Shown piece after piece: positions 24,474 to 35,757 of a stretch of DNA of 64,000 nucleotides. The stretch's first letter is position 1. Every line of letters begins with the position of its first letter. A model generated the notes under the pieces. It searched no databases. It was not told the DNA's origin and worked only from the letters and a program-made list of their open reading frames with translations. Origin of the DNA: Ustilago trichophora (Eukaryota > Basidiomycota > Ustilaginomycetes > Ustilaginales > Ustilaginaceae); contig OOIN01000013.1 of NCBI GenBank assembly GCA_900323505.1, positions 496,001 through 560,000 of the forward strand, written 5' to 3'. Position numbers and translations under genes: made by a program.

Positions 24474-27400
24474 ATGCAATGGAGAGCAAAGGGAGTGTTT
24501 GACATCAAAGGGCGTCGCTCTTGGGCGAACAATCTGCCATCACCAAGATCCGCTTCAGCTCCAACTACTTTGCCCTGTACAAAGCTGCTGATGGCACCGA
24601 CATTGCCCTCCTTGTCATTGGCATCATTGCAGCCATCGGTTCTGGCGTACCCCTCCCTCTGATCGGTATTCTCTTTGGCCAGCTGATCGATGGCTTCAAC
24701 TCTGCCGGTTGCGGCGGCTCTGGTCGACCCACCAACACCTCGCTCTTCCTTTCCTCGGTCGACGACAAGGTGGAAAAAATCGCCATCATCGCAGCGGTCA
24801 ATTTCTTTCTCATCTGGACCTACACCACCTGCTGGTCCAACCTTGGTGAGCGCCTGGTGCGCAAGATGCGTCAACGCTATCTTCGCGCCGTCCTCCGTCA
24901 GGACATGGCCTTTTTCGACACGCTCACACCCGGAGAAGTCGGCACTCGGCTCTCTGCCGATCTGTTGACCATTCAGAACGGCACCAGCGAGAAGATGGGC
25001 ATTTTGATCTCGAGTGTCTCGTACTTTGTCACGAGTTACATTGTAGCTTTCATCAAACTTCCTAAGTTGGCAGGCCAGCTCGTTTCGCTACTGCCGGCGT
25101 TTGCCATTGTCAGCATCTTGGATCCAGATTTGTGGCAAAGGCGCAGAAGAATACTTCGACGCATCTCTCCCGCGCCAGCAGTTTGGCTGCCGAGGCGCTT
25201 AATAATCTTGCGGTGGTGCAGGCATTCGGGTCGCAACCGCGTCTGTCAAATATCTACCAGAGTCATCTGGATCTGGCGAGGAAGCAAGGTACGCTCAAGG
25301 CACTGGCGGCGGCTTGTGTCATGGGAAGTCTCTTCTTTGTCGGATACTCGGCTAATGCGTTGGCCTTCTTCAGCGGGTCGAATTTGATCGCGAGTAGTGG
25401 CAACCCGAGCACCGTCGGTTCGGTGTATACCGTCATCTTTCTACTTCTGGATGCATCCTTCATCGTAGGCCAGATCGCCCCTTACCTTCAGACATTTTCG
25501 GCGGCTAGTGGTGCCGGCCAGTCGCTCCGAGCAACCATCGACAAGATTTCGCCCATCGACGGCACAGACACAAAAATCGGAATTACGCCTCCACCAGGTG
25601 ACGTCAACGAGATTGCCGTAGAATTGCAAAATGTCGAATTCAGCTATCCAGCCAGACCCGACGAAAAAGCGCTTCAGGGTCTTAGCATCAGCGTCCCCGC
25701 CGGACATCGTGTGGCACTCGTCGGATTGTCTGGATCTGGCAAATCCACCGTTGCCTCGCTCTTGCAGCGCTTTTACGATCCTACCTCGGGCCGAGTCTTG
25801 TTGAACGGTACCGACTTGCGAGACTACAATGTGCGCTGGTTGCGCTCTCAGATCGGCCTTGTCGGACAGGAACCCGTCCTCTTTGACTGTTCCATCCTCC
25901 AATCCATCGCACACGGTCTCGTTGGATCTCCCGCCCACTCTGCACTCCACGCCACCGTTTGGCTTTCTCCCAAGTAGGACAGGAGAAGACCGGTACCGAT
26001 CTCCACCAGATCCTCACCACCCAAACACACTGGATCAATTGGAAGAGATCAAACGTCTCTGTATCCGCGCTGCCAAACTCGCCGGTGCCCATGGATTCAT
26101 CGAGAAGCTCCCCCAGGGATACGACACCCAAGTTGGCGAAGCCGGTGGCAAACTCAGTGGTGGTCAAAAGCAAAGGATCAGTATTGCCAGAGCGATTGTC
26201 AAGCAGCCTAAATTATTGATCTGGACGAGGCGACGGCGGCGCTGGACAGTCATTCAGAACATGCGGTTGCCAAAGCGCTGGATAGTATAAGTGAAGGCGT
26301 CACGACAGTCGCCATTGCGCATCGTCTGGCAACGATTCGGAATTATGATCAGATCGTGGTGATGGGTGCAGGTAAGGTGTTGGAGAAGGGACGCATGAGG
26401 AGTTGTTGGCGCAGAAGGGTTACTATTACAAGCTGGCAGTAGCTCAGGATACTCGGGCTAGTGAAGAGGAGGATGCCGAGTCGCACGCTAGGATGATGAC
26501 GATGATGAGATGCATGATGAGCAAGTGACGGTCGAGACGGAGAACAACCAACGAAGCCATCGGATGGACGATGCTGTCGAAGGCGACGAGTACGAAGGTG
26601 CTGTCACCAGCGATGACGCTGATTCTCCCTCCCGCGGTTCCAACTCATCCACTTTGCACCGCACCAGCAGCAGCAGCGACAATGCTCCACACAACGAACA
26701 CACACCAAACCAACTGAAAAAGAAGCCATCGAGGCTCAACTTTCCTCCCCCGCTCTCAAGTATCCTCCTCGAGTCATACTCAAACGCATCATCTGGCTCC
26801 TACGTCGCGAATGGCCCTACATCCTCTTGGGCCTTTTCACTTCCGCCATTATGGGCGGTTCATACTCGGGAGAAGCCGTCCTGTTTGGTCACGTCATCGA
26901 GGCACTCAACCCGCAATGTCATTCACCCGACGGCGTAAGGAGCGCAGGTCGAGAATTTGGTCTCTACTTTTTCATCCTCGCTCTGATTCAATTCTTCGCC
27001 TACTCGATCAACGGTTTAGTCTGGGGTCTCGTCGCCGAGCGATTGCTATTCCGTCTCCGTCGCGTTTCTTTCAACACGATGATGGATCAACGTCTTACCT
27101 GGTATGAAGCCCAAGGTCAGAATCCAGCCTCTATGATCGCTTCCCTCTCCAACGACGCCAACAACCTCGGCGGTGTTACGGGTACCGTTATCGGAACCAT
27201 CTTTTGCATCCTCATCAATCTCATTGCCGGCATTTCCGTCTCCCTAGCCATCGCCTGGCGAATCGCAATCGTCATCCTCGCTCTGGTCCCCATCATCCTC
27301 GCTGCCGGCTACCTTCGTCTCAAAGTACTGGCAGATTTTCAAAAACGTCACGAAACCGCCTACATTAAATCCAACTCGCTCGCCATCGAAGCCGTACAGT

Positions 27401-28795
27401 GCATCAAGACCGTCATCTCTCTCGGGCGCGAAGAGGACGTGATGCGTAAATTCGAACGCAGCTTGGAAGACCTTATCGGGAAGGCATGCGACACTTTTTA
27501 TTCGGCAACGTGTTTTTGGCTCTCGCCCTGAGCATTAGCTACTTTATCTATGCCTTTGCCTACTGGTGGGGAAGTCAGAATATCGCAGAGGGAAGGTATA
27601 GTCAGACAGCTTTCTTTATTGTACTTCCAGCTCTCTTGTTTTCGGCACAGGCGAGTGGTCAGCTTTTGGCTTTTGCTCCGGATTTCAGCAAGGCTCATGT
27701 CTCGGCGGTCAACTTTTTCAAGTTGATGGATCAGAGACCTGCTGCTGTCGAGAGGCGGAAACGGGTAGAGCAGGAAAAGAAGGAGAGACGCGGCAAGTCG
27801 ATGTTCAGCTCTCGTGCAAAGGCATCGGACAACTCGTTTGAAAAGAACAACGAGGATGATGTCGAGACAAGAGCCGCAAGCGACCAAGGTGCAGATGCAG
27901 TCGAGAAAACCCAACCATCAACCATCATCTTTGACAATGTCAGCTTTACCTACCCGACACGATCCGATCCAGCCCTTAAGAACGTCTCGCTCACCATCCC
28001 GCCTGGATCCTTCGCCGCGTTTGTCGGTCAGTCTGGGTCTGGTAAGACTACGGCCATGTCATTGATCGAAAACTTTTACACCCCCTCTTCCGGTAGCGTT
28101 ACTGTAGATGGCCTTCGTACGGATCGTACTCCCGATGCTATATTGAGGAGGGACATTGCAATTGTTCCGCAAGAACCTGTTATTTTCTACGGCACGGTAC
28201 GATTTAACGTCCTTCTCGGTCTACGACCCGATCTTGACGCCCGCTCTTCCTCCTCAACACTTGCTCTTCGCTTCGTCGACGAAAGCACCGAAACCTCTCT
28301 ACCGCCGAAGCCGAAGAAGCCGAAGAGGAAGAAGCACTCCTCGCGCCTTACAAAGAAGACACAACATGGCAAACCTCGATCCCCGAATCCATCATCATCG
28401 AAGCTTGCAAAGCCGCTGGCATCCATGAAACCATCATCAGCTTCAAACACGGCTACGACACCCTCATTTCATCCTCTCAACTCTCGGGTGGTCAGAAACA
28501 ACGTCTCTCAATCGCACGTGCACTCATCCGTAAACCTCGTCTACTACTCCTCGACGAGAGTACAAGTGCTCTGGATAGTCAGAGCGAACAAGCTTTTCAA
28601 CAAACTTTGACCCACATCCGCGAAAAGGGACAATGTACCATTCTGGCAATCGCCCACAGAATGAGGACCATCAAAGATGCCGATTTGATCTTTTTGTTCG
28701 AAAACGGACAATTAGACGCCAAAGGTGGATATGCACAACTCATCAGGACCAGCGAAAAGTTTAAAGCCATGGTCAGTTATCAGTCCCTCAACTGA
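24474..28795 (+). CDS. Full-length ABC-B (MDR/Ste6-type) transporter
   Basis: ATP-driven exporter with TMD1-NBD1-linker-TMD2-NBD2 layout, about 1,430 residues. Seen: TMD1 ([20 protein letters not shown]); NBD1 with Walker [10 protein letters not shown] (about 25723-25750), signature LSGGQKQR (about 26155) and Walker [12 protein letters not shown]; an acidic Ser-rich linker; TMD2 ([20 protein letters not shown]); NBD2 with Walker [10 protein letters not shown] (about 28028), LSGGQKQR (about 28483), [12 protein letters not shown] and IAHRM; TGA at 28793-28795. Both ATP sites look complete. Around ten frame changes occur (near 24510, 25110, 25950, 26020, 26222, 26388, 26492, 26715, 27500 and 28300). 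Each offset I computed equals one lost base. ATG 24474 is preferred, because the frame of ATG 24479 meets a TGA. The substrate (pheromone, drug or metabolite) cannot be told; no a-factor or biosynthetic cluster is adjacent. Confidence 0.9.
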
Positions 28796-28999
28796 GACCA
28801 CTTGCCACATACAATACGCATTTCCTCATTTAGATTACATTTAGAATCAATTATAGACTTGGAAAACTTCATCTCAAACATCACATTCTCTCGGTTTGCC
28901 TTCCAAATCCGATCTGTGATCGTTGTGTCAAGTCGATAGCACGAAGCGATGAAATGAATTGAGACATGGAATGTATGGTTCAAAAAGAGAGTTGGTTGA
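28796..28999. other. Convergent 3' spacer
   Basis: 204 bp between the stops of the ABC transporter and ILV1, AT-richer than its surroundings. No gene. Confidence 0.7.
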
Positions 29000-30814
29000 T
29001 TAGGCAGTGGCGCCGAGATATCTCCTGATGACGGGATTCTGCGTCTCTTCGTGATACTGGTAGCCTAGATCGTTCAAGAACTTATCCAACTGTGCATTAT
29101 CCTCTTTGGGTGCCTGGATGCCCAACAGGATCTTACCTACGTCGGCACCGTGATTCCTGTAGTGGAAGAGGGAAACGTTCCATCCGCTCTGCATTCCAAC
29201 CAGGAACTTGCGAAGTGCCCCTGGTCTTTCGGGGAACTCGAATCGGAAGATACGCTCGTTTTCGACGTTGGTCTTACCACCTACGAGATAGCGTAAGTGG
29301 GACTTGGAGACTTCGTCGCCGGAAATGTCGATAGCGGTCATTCCATCGGCCGAGAGAGCCGAGAGGATGGATTCTAGCTCGGAACCTCCGGATAGGGTGG
29401 ATGCTGCCAGGCTGTCAGAGAGTCGGTTGGGATCCGAAGGGTTGGTGAGCGAGGCGACCGAGGAAGCTAGCGATGCACCGGTTGCAACGTCGCCAGAGGC
29501 GGATTTGGTGACGCCTTCTGGGATGGGTACTGCTCCTGGAGCTTGTGTCTCGCCGGCAGAGGCAGGGAGGGGAGTTTTGGATCCATTCAACATGAAGGAA
29601 AGCAAGATCTGCGCCTTGTTCTTGTCGCCGTATCTGTAGCTGAATTCGGTCACTGATCTAGGATGGATGTGATTATGCAGCTTGAGGAACGCACCCGGTT
29701 CTTCGGGGATCTCGACGCTGAGTAAGGCCTCTTTGTTCTCTCCCAACTCTGCGCGTTCTGCGACAAAGCGGAGTCGTCCAAAGTTCATGTTGGCGCCACT
29801 GACCAAGGCGACAAACTTTTTGCCACTGCCCGCCAATCCATGGGTGGCAATGTACCTCTTCATTCCCGCCACAGCAAGTGCACCCGAAGGTTCCGGGATG
29901 GAGCGAGTGTCTTCAAAAACGTCTTTGATGGCAGCACAAATCTCGTCATTGTTGACGCGGACAACGCCATCGACAGTATCGCGGCAGACGCGGAAACATT
30001 CCTCTCCCACAATTCGGACAGCAGTGCCATCAGCAAAAAGACCCACCTCTTTGAGAAGCACCCTACGACCGGCCTCCAAGGATTGGGCCAGAGCGTCGGC
30101 GTCAAAGGTCTCGACTCCAATCACTTTGACGTGGGGAGGGGCAATACGTTTGATGTACGCTGCAACGCCGGCGAGCAAGCCACCGCCGCCAACACAGCAG
30201 AAAATGGCATCGACGTTGGACATGTCGGTCTGGCGGCAGATTTCGACTCCGATGGTACCCTGTCCTGCAATCACACGAGGATGGTCAAAGGGAGGGATGA
30301 TGGTCAAACCATACGCTTTGGAAAGACGAGTACACTCGGCTTTAGCCTCATCGAAATCCTGTCCGAACAATACCACCTTCGCACCCATCCTCTTGACATT
30401 TGCCGTTTTGATCTCGGGTGTGCCTTTGGGCATGACGATGGTACAAGGGATGCTCAGGTGGGCACCAGCCATAGCCACTCCCTGAGCGTGATTGCCGGCA
30501 GAACACGCAATGACACCTTTCCATTTTTGCTCCGAGTCCAACTGTTGCATCATGTTGAACGCTCCTCTGAGCTTAAAGGAGAAGACGGGTTGGAGATCTT
30601 CGCGTTTGAGAAGCACTTGGCAGCCGGTCTTGGCAGAAAGGTTGACACCGGGCTGGAGTGGGGTTTGTTTGACAAGATCGTAGACATCGGCGTTGAGGAT
30701 CAGACGGAGATAGTCGGAGTGTTGTCGGCTTGCATGAGATGCGGGGGAGGTCGGTGTATAGGTGTGTAGGAGGACTAGTCTCTTCGGAAGGGTAGGAGGA
30801 CTGTGGGGAGACAT
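29000..30814 (-). CDS. ILV1: Threonine deaminase (threonine dehydratase)
   Basis: PLP enzyme that turns threonine into 2-oxobutyrate, the first and isoleucine-inhibited step of isoleucine synthesis in mitochondria. Seen: one open frame of 604 codons. PLP lysine in [12 protein letters not shown], phosphate-binding glycine loop [12 protein letters not shown], Ser/Gly loop CSAGNHAQG, and a C-terminal regulatory half with two ACT-like parts ([18 protein letters not shown] and [17 protein letters not shown]). This is the longest break-free gene here. The N-terminus is doubtful. An ATG at 30895 in the same frame, in a strong context, gives MAATTASSSASAYLAGP but meets a TGA at 30826-30824, just before ATG 30814. 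A pair of indels there could restore a mitochondrial presequence, which the 30814 start lacks. Divergent from the GNL3L gene. Confidence 0.95.
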   Translation of the reverse strand: MSPHSPPTLPKRLVLLHTYTPTSPASHASRQHSDYLRLILNADVYDLVKQTPLQPGVNLSAKTGCQVLLKREDLQPVFSFKLRGAFNMMQQLDSEQKWKGVIACSAGNHAQGVAMAGAHLSIPCTIVMPKGTPEIKTANVKRMGAKVVLFGQDFDEAKAECTRLSKAYGLTIIPPFDHPRVIAGQGTIGVEICRQTDMSNVDAIFCCVGGGGLLAGVAAYIKRIAPPHVKVIGVETFDADALAQSLEAGRRVLLKEVGLFADGTAVRIVGEECFRVCRDTVDGVVRVNNDEICAAIKDVFEDTRSIPEPSGALAVAGMKRYIATHGLAGSGKKFVALVSGANMNFGRLRFVAERAELGENKEALLSVEIPEEPGAFLKLHNHIHPRSVTEFSYRYGDKNKAQILLSFMLNGSKTPLPASAGETQAPGAVPIPEGVTKSASGDVATGASLASSVASLTNPSDPNRLSDSLAASTLSGGSELESILSALSADGMTAIDISGDEVSKSHLRYLVGGKTNVENERIFRFEFPERPGALRKFLVGMQSGWNVSLFHYRNHGADVGKILLGIQAPKEDNAQLDKFLNDLGYQYHEETQNPVIRRYLGATA

Positions 30815-31278
30815 CGTGCTCGGTCAAAGCGCGGCCGGTTGGAAAGGGCCCGCCAGATACGCCGATGCCGAAGAGGAGGCGGTAGTGGCCGCCATTTTCG
30901 TGCAAGGTCGAGGTGGGGGTAAGACAGATGGATGCGACGTGTGAACACTTCGTTTGTTGAGGATGCTAGTACAAGCAGGAATGTTGATGAATGAGTGTCA
31001 CAATCGAAGCCCGAGGTTCGCTCCTCTCCCCAGCGAGTCACACAAGTAGCTGTGGGCTGCAGTACTGCATCTAGGCTGCATCGCTTCTTCTTCTTCTCAT
31101 TCGCTGATTGCTGACTAATCGTGACAGCTTGCTCCTCCACTATTCTCCCCCACTTTTTTTCTTCTTTTTTTGTCAATTTTTTGGAAAAGTGTCCGAACCT
31201 AATCTTTTTCCCAACTCTGTGAGATATCATACCACCTTATCATCATCACCTACATATCTCTGCTCAGGTATCTTCAAA
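30815..31278. promoter_or_regulatory. Divergent promoter region, ILV1 / GNL3L
   Basis: About 460 bp between opposite start codons. The first 80 bp may be the ILV1 presequence. Includes TTC/TTCTT runs near 31085-31165, which may belong to the GNL3L leader. No gene. Confidence 0.5.
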
Positions 31279-33690
31279 ATGGGTCGACAGCAGAGGAAAG
31301 AAGATCGCCAAGCGCGCAAAAAGACCAAGATCAGCGCCACCCAATCGCACGCCAAGTCCTCTTCAGGCGGCTCGAACGGCGTTGGCAAGCAAACGTCCAA
31401 TGCCGGCTTTGTGTTCAACAAAAATCAGTTCGCCTCTCTCGTCAACAAGGGAAAGCTAGACAACTACAGCAGATGCAACAACAACTAGCGGCCGCTCAGA
31501 GGCGACAAGGTGTAAACGCCAACTCGGATATGGACATGGATAACCCGGCGGCCCAAGGGAGCGCTGCCGCAGTAGCGAGGTTGCGAGAGGAAATCGCCGG
31601 TGCAGCTGCTAGTTCAAATTCGCATCAAGAGGACATGCAGCAGAGCAAGACGAAGATGAGGCATTCTTTGCCAGCTCAGGTTGCAATTAGACCCGACCTT
31701 ACGGGAGGAGAGACAGCTCGATCAAAGCGTACATGCGGGAGCTGCGCAAAGTGGTCGACAACGCTGATGTGCTTCTCGAGGTGGTGGACGCACGTGATCC
31801 TCTGGGATGTCGATCTCTCGAAACAGAGCGAATGCTCCTCCGAGCGGGCAAGAAGATCGTCTTGATCCTCAACAAAATCGACCTTGTCCCCAAGTCGAAT
31901 GTGGAAGCATGGCTTCGATACCTACGCCACGATTTCCCTACGCTTGCATTCAAGCCTCTACCAATCTCAACGAACCAATCTCTCTCAAGGTGCAAATGCC
32001 GTCAACTACTCCAAATCCACACCAATACAGCAACGGCGGGAGCGGACGTCATCACCGGCGGCTCGGAAGCAATTGGCGCAGGTGCCCTGCTCCAGCTTAT
32101 CAAAAACTATTCGCGCAGTCTCAACATGAAGACTTCAATGCCGTGGGAGTCTTTGGTGCGCCCAATGTCGGCAAATCCTCCCTGATCAACTCTCTAAAGC
32201 GTGCCCGTGTTTGCAGCGTTGCATCCACTCCCGGTCATACAAAAGTGGTCCAAAGTGTCATGCTCGATAAATCGGTACGACTCCTTGACTGCCCGGAATC
32301 GTGTTTTCGGACGAATCGGCCTCGGGTGCGGCGGCTCTCGGTCTGTCTCCAGAAGAGATCCAGATCCGACGACAATCCGCGTTACTTCGAACGTAGTCAA
32401 AGTCGAATGGTCGAAGACCCCATCACCCCGTCGAGGCGATTATGGCCAGAGTGGACCCGAACATCTGATGGAGGTGTACGGCTTGGAATGGTTCCAAGAG
32501 GGAATGCGCAGGATTTGCTCATGCGAATTGCGGTCAACGAGGCCGCATGGCAAGGGGAGGGAAGATCGATATCGAGGGAACGCGCGTACCTTACTTCACG
32601 ATTGGAATGTCGGCGGATCAATACTATACCCATCCGCCAGCTCTGCATCGTTCGGCGATTCTGTCGGCTGACATCCTACAGGTGACGCGCTCCAAGAGCA
32701 TTGGGGAGAGACTGTGGAAGGTGGTGCAGATGGCGGGTGGAAAAGAAGCTCGAAGAGAGCTCGGCGATTCTGAGCGGGTTCAGTGAGGCGTTTGACCTCG
32801 CTGCGCTTTGGGCGAGGCGGATGCCGAGGTGTTTGGTGGAGGCACTGGACAGTCGAACCCCCGCTTCCCGACGCACCGGCTCCCCGGTTCGCTCCTCTCC
32901 AGGAAGAAGCGGTTGAAGAGGAAGAGGAGGAGATTCAGGAGATCACGAGCAAGCTGCTGCTGCCTCTGCCGAACCCGCCCCTGCTGCCGACGCAGACACC
33001 TCCCGCCCTTCCACACTGGGAAACGCTCTCGTCACTCCTCCGCCTCTGATTCGGAAGACGATTCGGACGACGAATTCAACGCGTTCTCGTCTCGCCGCGT
33101 GTCTCCGTCCCTGGCCTCGATCCGCACGCCGATGACGTCTCAGACATTGAAGATCACGCACCCACTGCAGATCTAGCTTCACCTTCCAACCCCCTCCTCG
33201 AGCATCATCCACTAATGGAAACGCATGGTCCGACAAACTCGCGACAAAAGCATGGCCACATCCAAACGCACCGCCGAGCTCTCTTTAGCCTTCTCGGCAG
33301 AGGAGTTGGCCCAGATGGCTCCAAGCACCGGCGCATCAGACGAAAGCTCAAAAAGATGAAAAAGCGAGCTGACAAGGCGGTGCTGGCCTGGTGGGCAGAT
33401 TTGAGGGACAAAGTTGGACGAGGCGATGGAAGATGGTGGAAGTGAGGGACGGCAGATGGAAAGGGTGTCGGCGGGGCATGTTTGGTAATGTGAACTGCAG
33501 CAGCAGAAAAAGAAGAAAGGAAAGAAGAGTGGTGGAAACGGGGGAAGAAGGGACAGGAAGCATGTTTGATGTTCTGATGGAGGCCCAGGATATGGACTCT
33601 GATGAGGAGGAGGAAGACACTTCTGCGACCACAGCTGCTGCTGCTGCCCCTGCTGCAGCTGCGGCTGATGACTATGAAGAGGAACTGTGA
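31279..33690 (+). CDS. Nucleolar circularly permuted GTPase, GNL3L/Nug1/Grn1 family
   Basis: GTPase for maturation and export of pre-60S ribosomes. Seen: a basic N-terminus ([17 protein letters not shown]); a permuted GTPase domain in which the G4 motif comes first ([33 protein letters not shown]), then G1 [18 protein letters not shown] (about 32155-32210), a T-rich switch (ASTPGHTK) and G3 RLLDCPGIVF; a GNL3L middle ([34 protein letters not shown]); and an acidic C-terminal half with a [13 protein letters not shown] segment that matches the GNL3L tail. Ends at TGA 33688-33690 after a poly-Ala/acidic tail. At least ten frame changes occur. The seven I could compute in the first 900 bp all equal one lost base. 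That the C-terminal 800 bp belong to this gene rests on the tail match. Confidence 0.83.
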
Positions 33691-33948
33691 ATACACATAC
33701 CACCTATCCTACTCTATCTACAGCAATGCATTCATATCAGTTCATCCAATGAGGATTGCATCATCACAAAGAGTGTCTGTGTTGAAAGGACCTCGAGCGT
33801 CTTCCATGTCAGTAGAAAAAATTCCGACTTCCGAGTGTGGAGGAAAAAGTCGGGAAGAAATGCCACACCAACTTTAATTTCCCAGATGACCTTCTTCCCT
33901 GCACTTTTCTTGCAAGACACCTCGTTGCCAGCATCATCTTTGCCTACC

Positions 33949-35597
33949 ATGGCTGGCAGAGCGGCCACAGTGAGGGCTCTAGCAAGTCGCCCACGACTGA
34001 CTTTGCCAACACTCCTAGCTGGATGCTCTTCTTCTCGCGCCATTGCCACGTCTAGCGCTGCAACTCCTCATACCGCTCATCGCTCACGCAGAACCTCCCT
34101 TACCACCTTCAACACCCTTCGAGCATCCTACACCACCGAAGCCGCAAAGAGGGATCTGATAGATGAACTGGACAAAAGGGGTCTTATTCAAACGCTGACC
34201 TCGCGCGCGATCCGGTCGCATCTCTCCACCGCCCCTCGCGTAGTTTATTCCGGCGTCGACCCTTCAGCCCCCTCGCTGCATGTGGGGAATCTGCTTCCGC
34301 TGTTTACTCTGGCTCATTTCGCACGCTACGATCACAAACCGATTGTCCTTGTTGGAGGCGCCACTGGATCTATCGGAGATCCGAGTGGGAGGAGTACCGA
34401 GAGAAATGCGCTCGATAAAAAAGTGCTCGAGGCCAACGTCGAAGGGATCAAGCGACAGCTTAAAGCGTTTTTCGCCAACGTCCATGAGTACTACTCGGAG
34501 AAAGGAGAAACGATTGGTAACAGCAAAGAGTCATCAACCGCACAAGGAGTGCAGCTCGGAATGGGCATCCAGTTGATGAACAACTACGACTGGACCAAAG
34601 ACGTCACCTTGCTCGACTTTCTCGGTTCGGTAGGACGACATGCTCGACTCACCCAAATGCTGGCCCGCGATTCCGTCGCTTCTCGCCTCTCTCCCCAAAC
34701 ACCGCCATCATCCGACTCCTCTCCTTCTTCGGCAGGTGGCATGTCGTACACCGAATTCTCCTACCAACTCTTGCAAGCGTACGACTTTTCGCACCTGCAC
34801 ACCACCTCGAGCTGCACCGTCCAAATCGGAGGCTCTGACCAGCTAGGCAACATCACCGCTGGCATCGATCTCATTCGACGCACCACTGGCCTATCTCACG
34901 ACGATCCGGCATTCGGCCTTACTCTGCCTCTACTCACCACCAGTTCCGGTGAAAAGTTCGGCAAGTCGGCAGGAAACGCCGTCTGGCTCGATGGAGACAA
35001 GACGAGCGACTTGGACTTTTACCAATTCTTCTTGCGCTCCACGGACGCAGATGTTGGAAGATACCTCCGATGCTTGACACTGTTGGACGTAGAGTATGTT
35101 GACGAGGTGTTGGGATTGCATGAGGGAGAGAAGAAGAAGAGACTGGCGCAGAGGGTGCTCGCAGATCACATTACCAGTCTGATCAGGGGCAAAGCTGCCG
35201 CGCAAAAGTGCAAAGCTCTCACAGACATTCTCTTCTCCCACACCACAAATCTAGGGTCGGACGCCACTGCTGCAGCCAAAGATGCCCTTTCGAAACTCGA
35301 TCTCAGAAGCATCACTGAAAAGGACAACATTCTAACCAACCTCGGTAGGAACAGGTTGTAGATGAGGATGTGACAAAGGTGGTAGTCAGCGCAGGGTTGG
35401 TGAAGAGTAGAGGTGAAGCCAAGAGATTGCTGGCTAGCGGAGGTCTGTATGTCAACAATAGACAGATTGGGAAGGATGACGGTGGAGAGAATGGGGTGCT
35501 GGAAGAGGATTTGGTGGAAGCAGAGGGAGGCGAGGGTAAAGTGTGCCTATTGAGGGCTGGGAAGGGCGCCGTTCGCGTTGTTCACATCGCCAACTGA
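33949..35597 (+). CDS. MSY1: Mitochondrial tyrosyl-tRNA synthetase
   Basis: Class Ic synthetase that charges mitochondrial tRNA-Tyr. Seen: a presequence rich in Arg/Ser/Ala with no acid (ATVRALASRPRLTLPTLLAG, SSRAIATSSAATPHTAHRSR); HIGH-type motif SLHVGNLLPL (about 34275-34305); VLVGGATGSIGDPSGR; QIGGSDQLGNITAG; KMSKS-type loop KFGKSAGNAVWLDG (about 34954-34995); and a C-terminal S4 RNA-binding domain (SAGLVKSRGEAKRLLASGG) to the TGA 35595-35597. The S4 part is one base out of frame from about 35358, again equal to a single lost base, where a spurious TAG follows GRNRL. ATG 33949 is chosen for its ACCATGGC context; ATG 33886 upstream is in frame and possible. Same direction as GNL3L, 258 bp downstream. 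Confidence 0.93.
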
Positions 35598-35705
35598 CAT
35601 CTCTCACATAGAGCCGCCAAAGATCAAGTCAAGACTAAAATAAAAGGGAATAGGTGCGCTTTCAATGCTAGATGTAATTGTATCATGACGTTAAGTTATG
35701 CTTGA

Positions 35706-35740
<35 letters not shown>

Positions 35741-35757
35741 GCATGAAGTACTGTAGA
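35598..35757. other. Convergent 3' spacer with GT run
   Basis: 160 bp between the stops of the tyrosyl-tRNA synthetase and UTP13. Most of its middle is the GT run at 35708-35738, and TACTGTA lies at 35749-35755, directly before the UTP13 stop codon. Confidence 0.7.
35708..35738. repeat. (GT)15 microsatellite
   Basis: GT dinucleotide run of 31 bp in the short convergent spacer. Confidence 0.95.

Noticed and set aside
14393..28795. A pseudogene island (POT1, EF-Ts, LRR protein, ABC transporter)
   Set aside because: Motifs are intact on both sides of every break, no premature stops occur inside segments, and the same breaks occur in essential genes outside this stretch.
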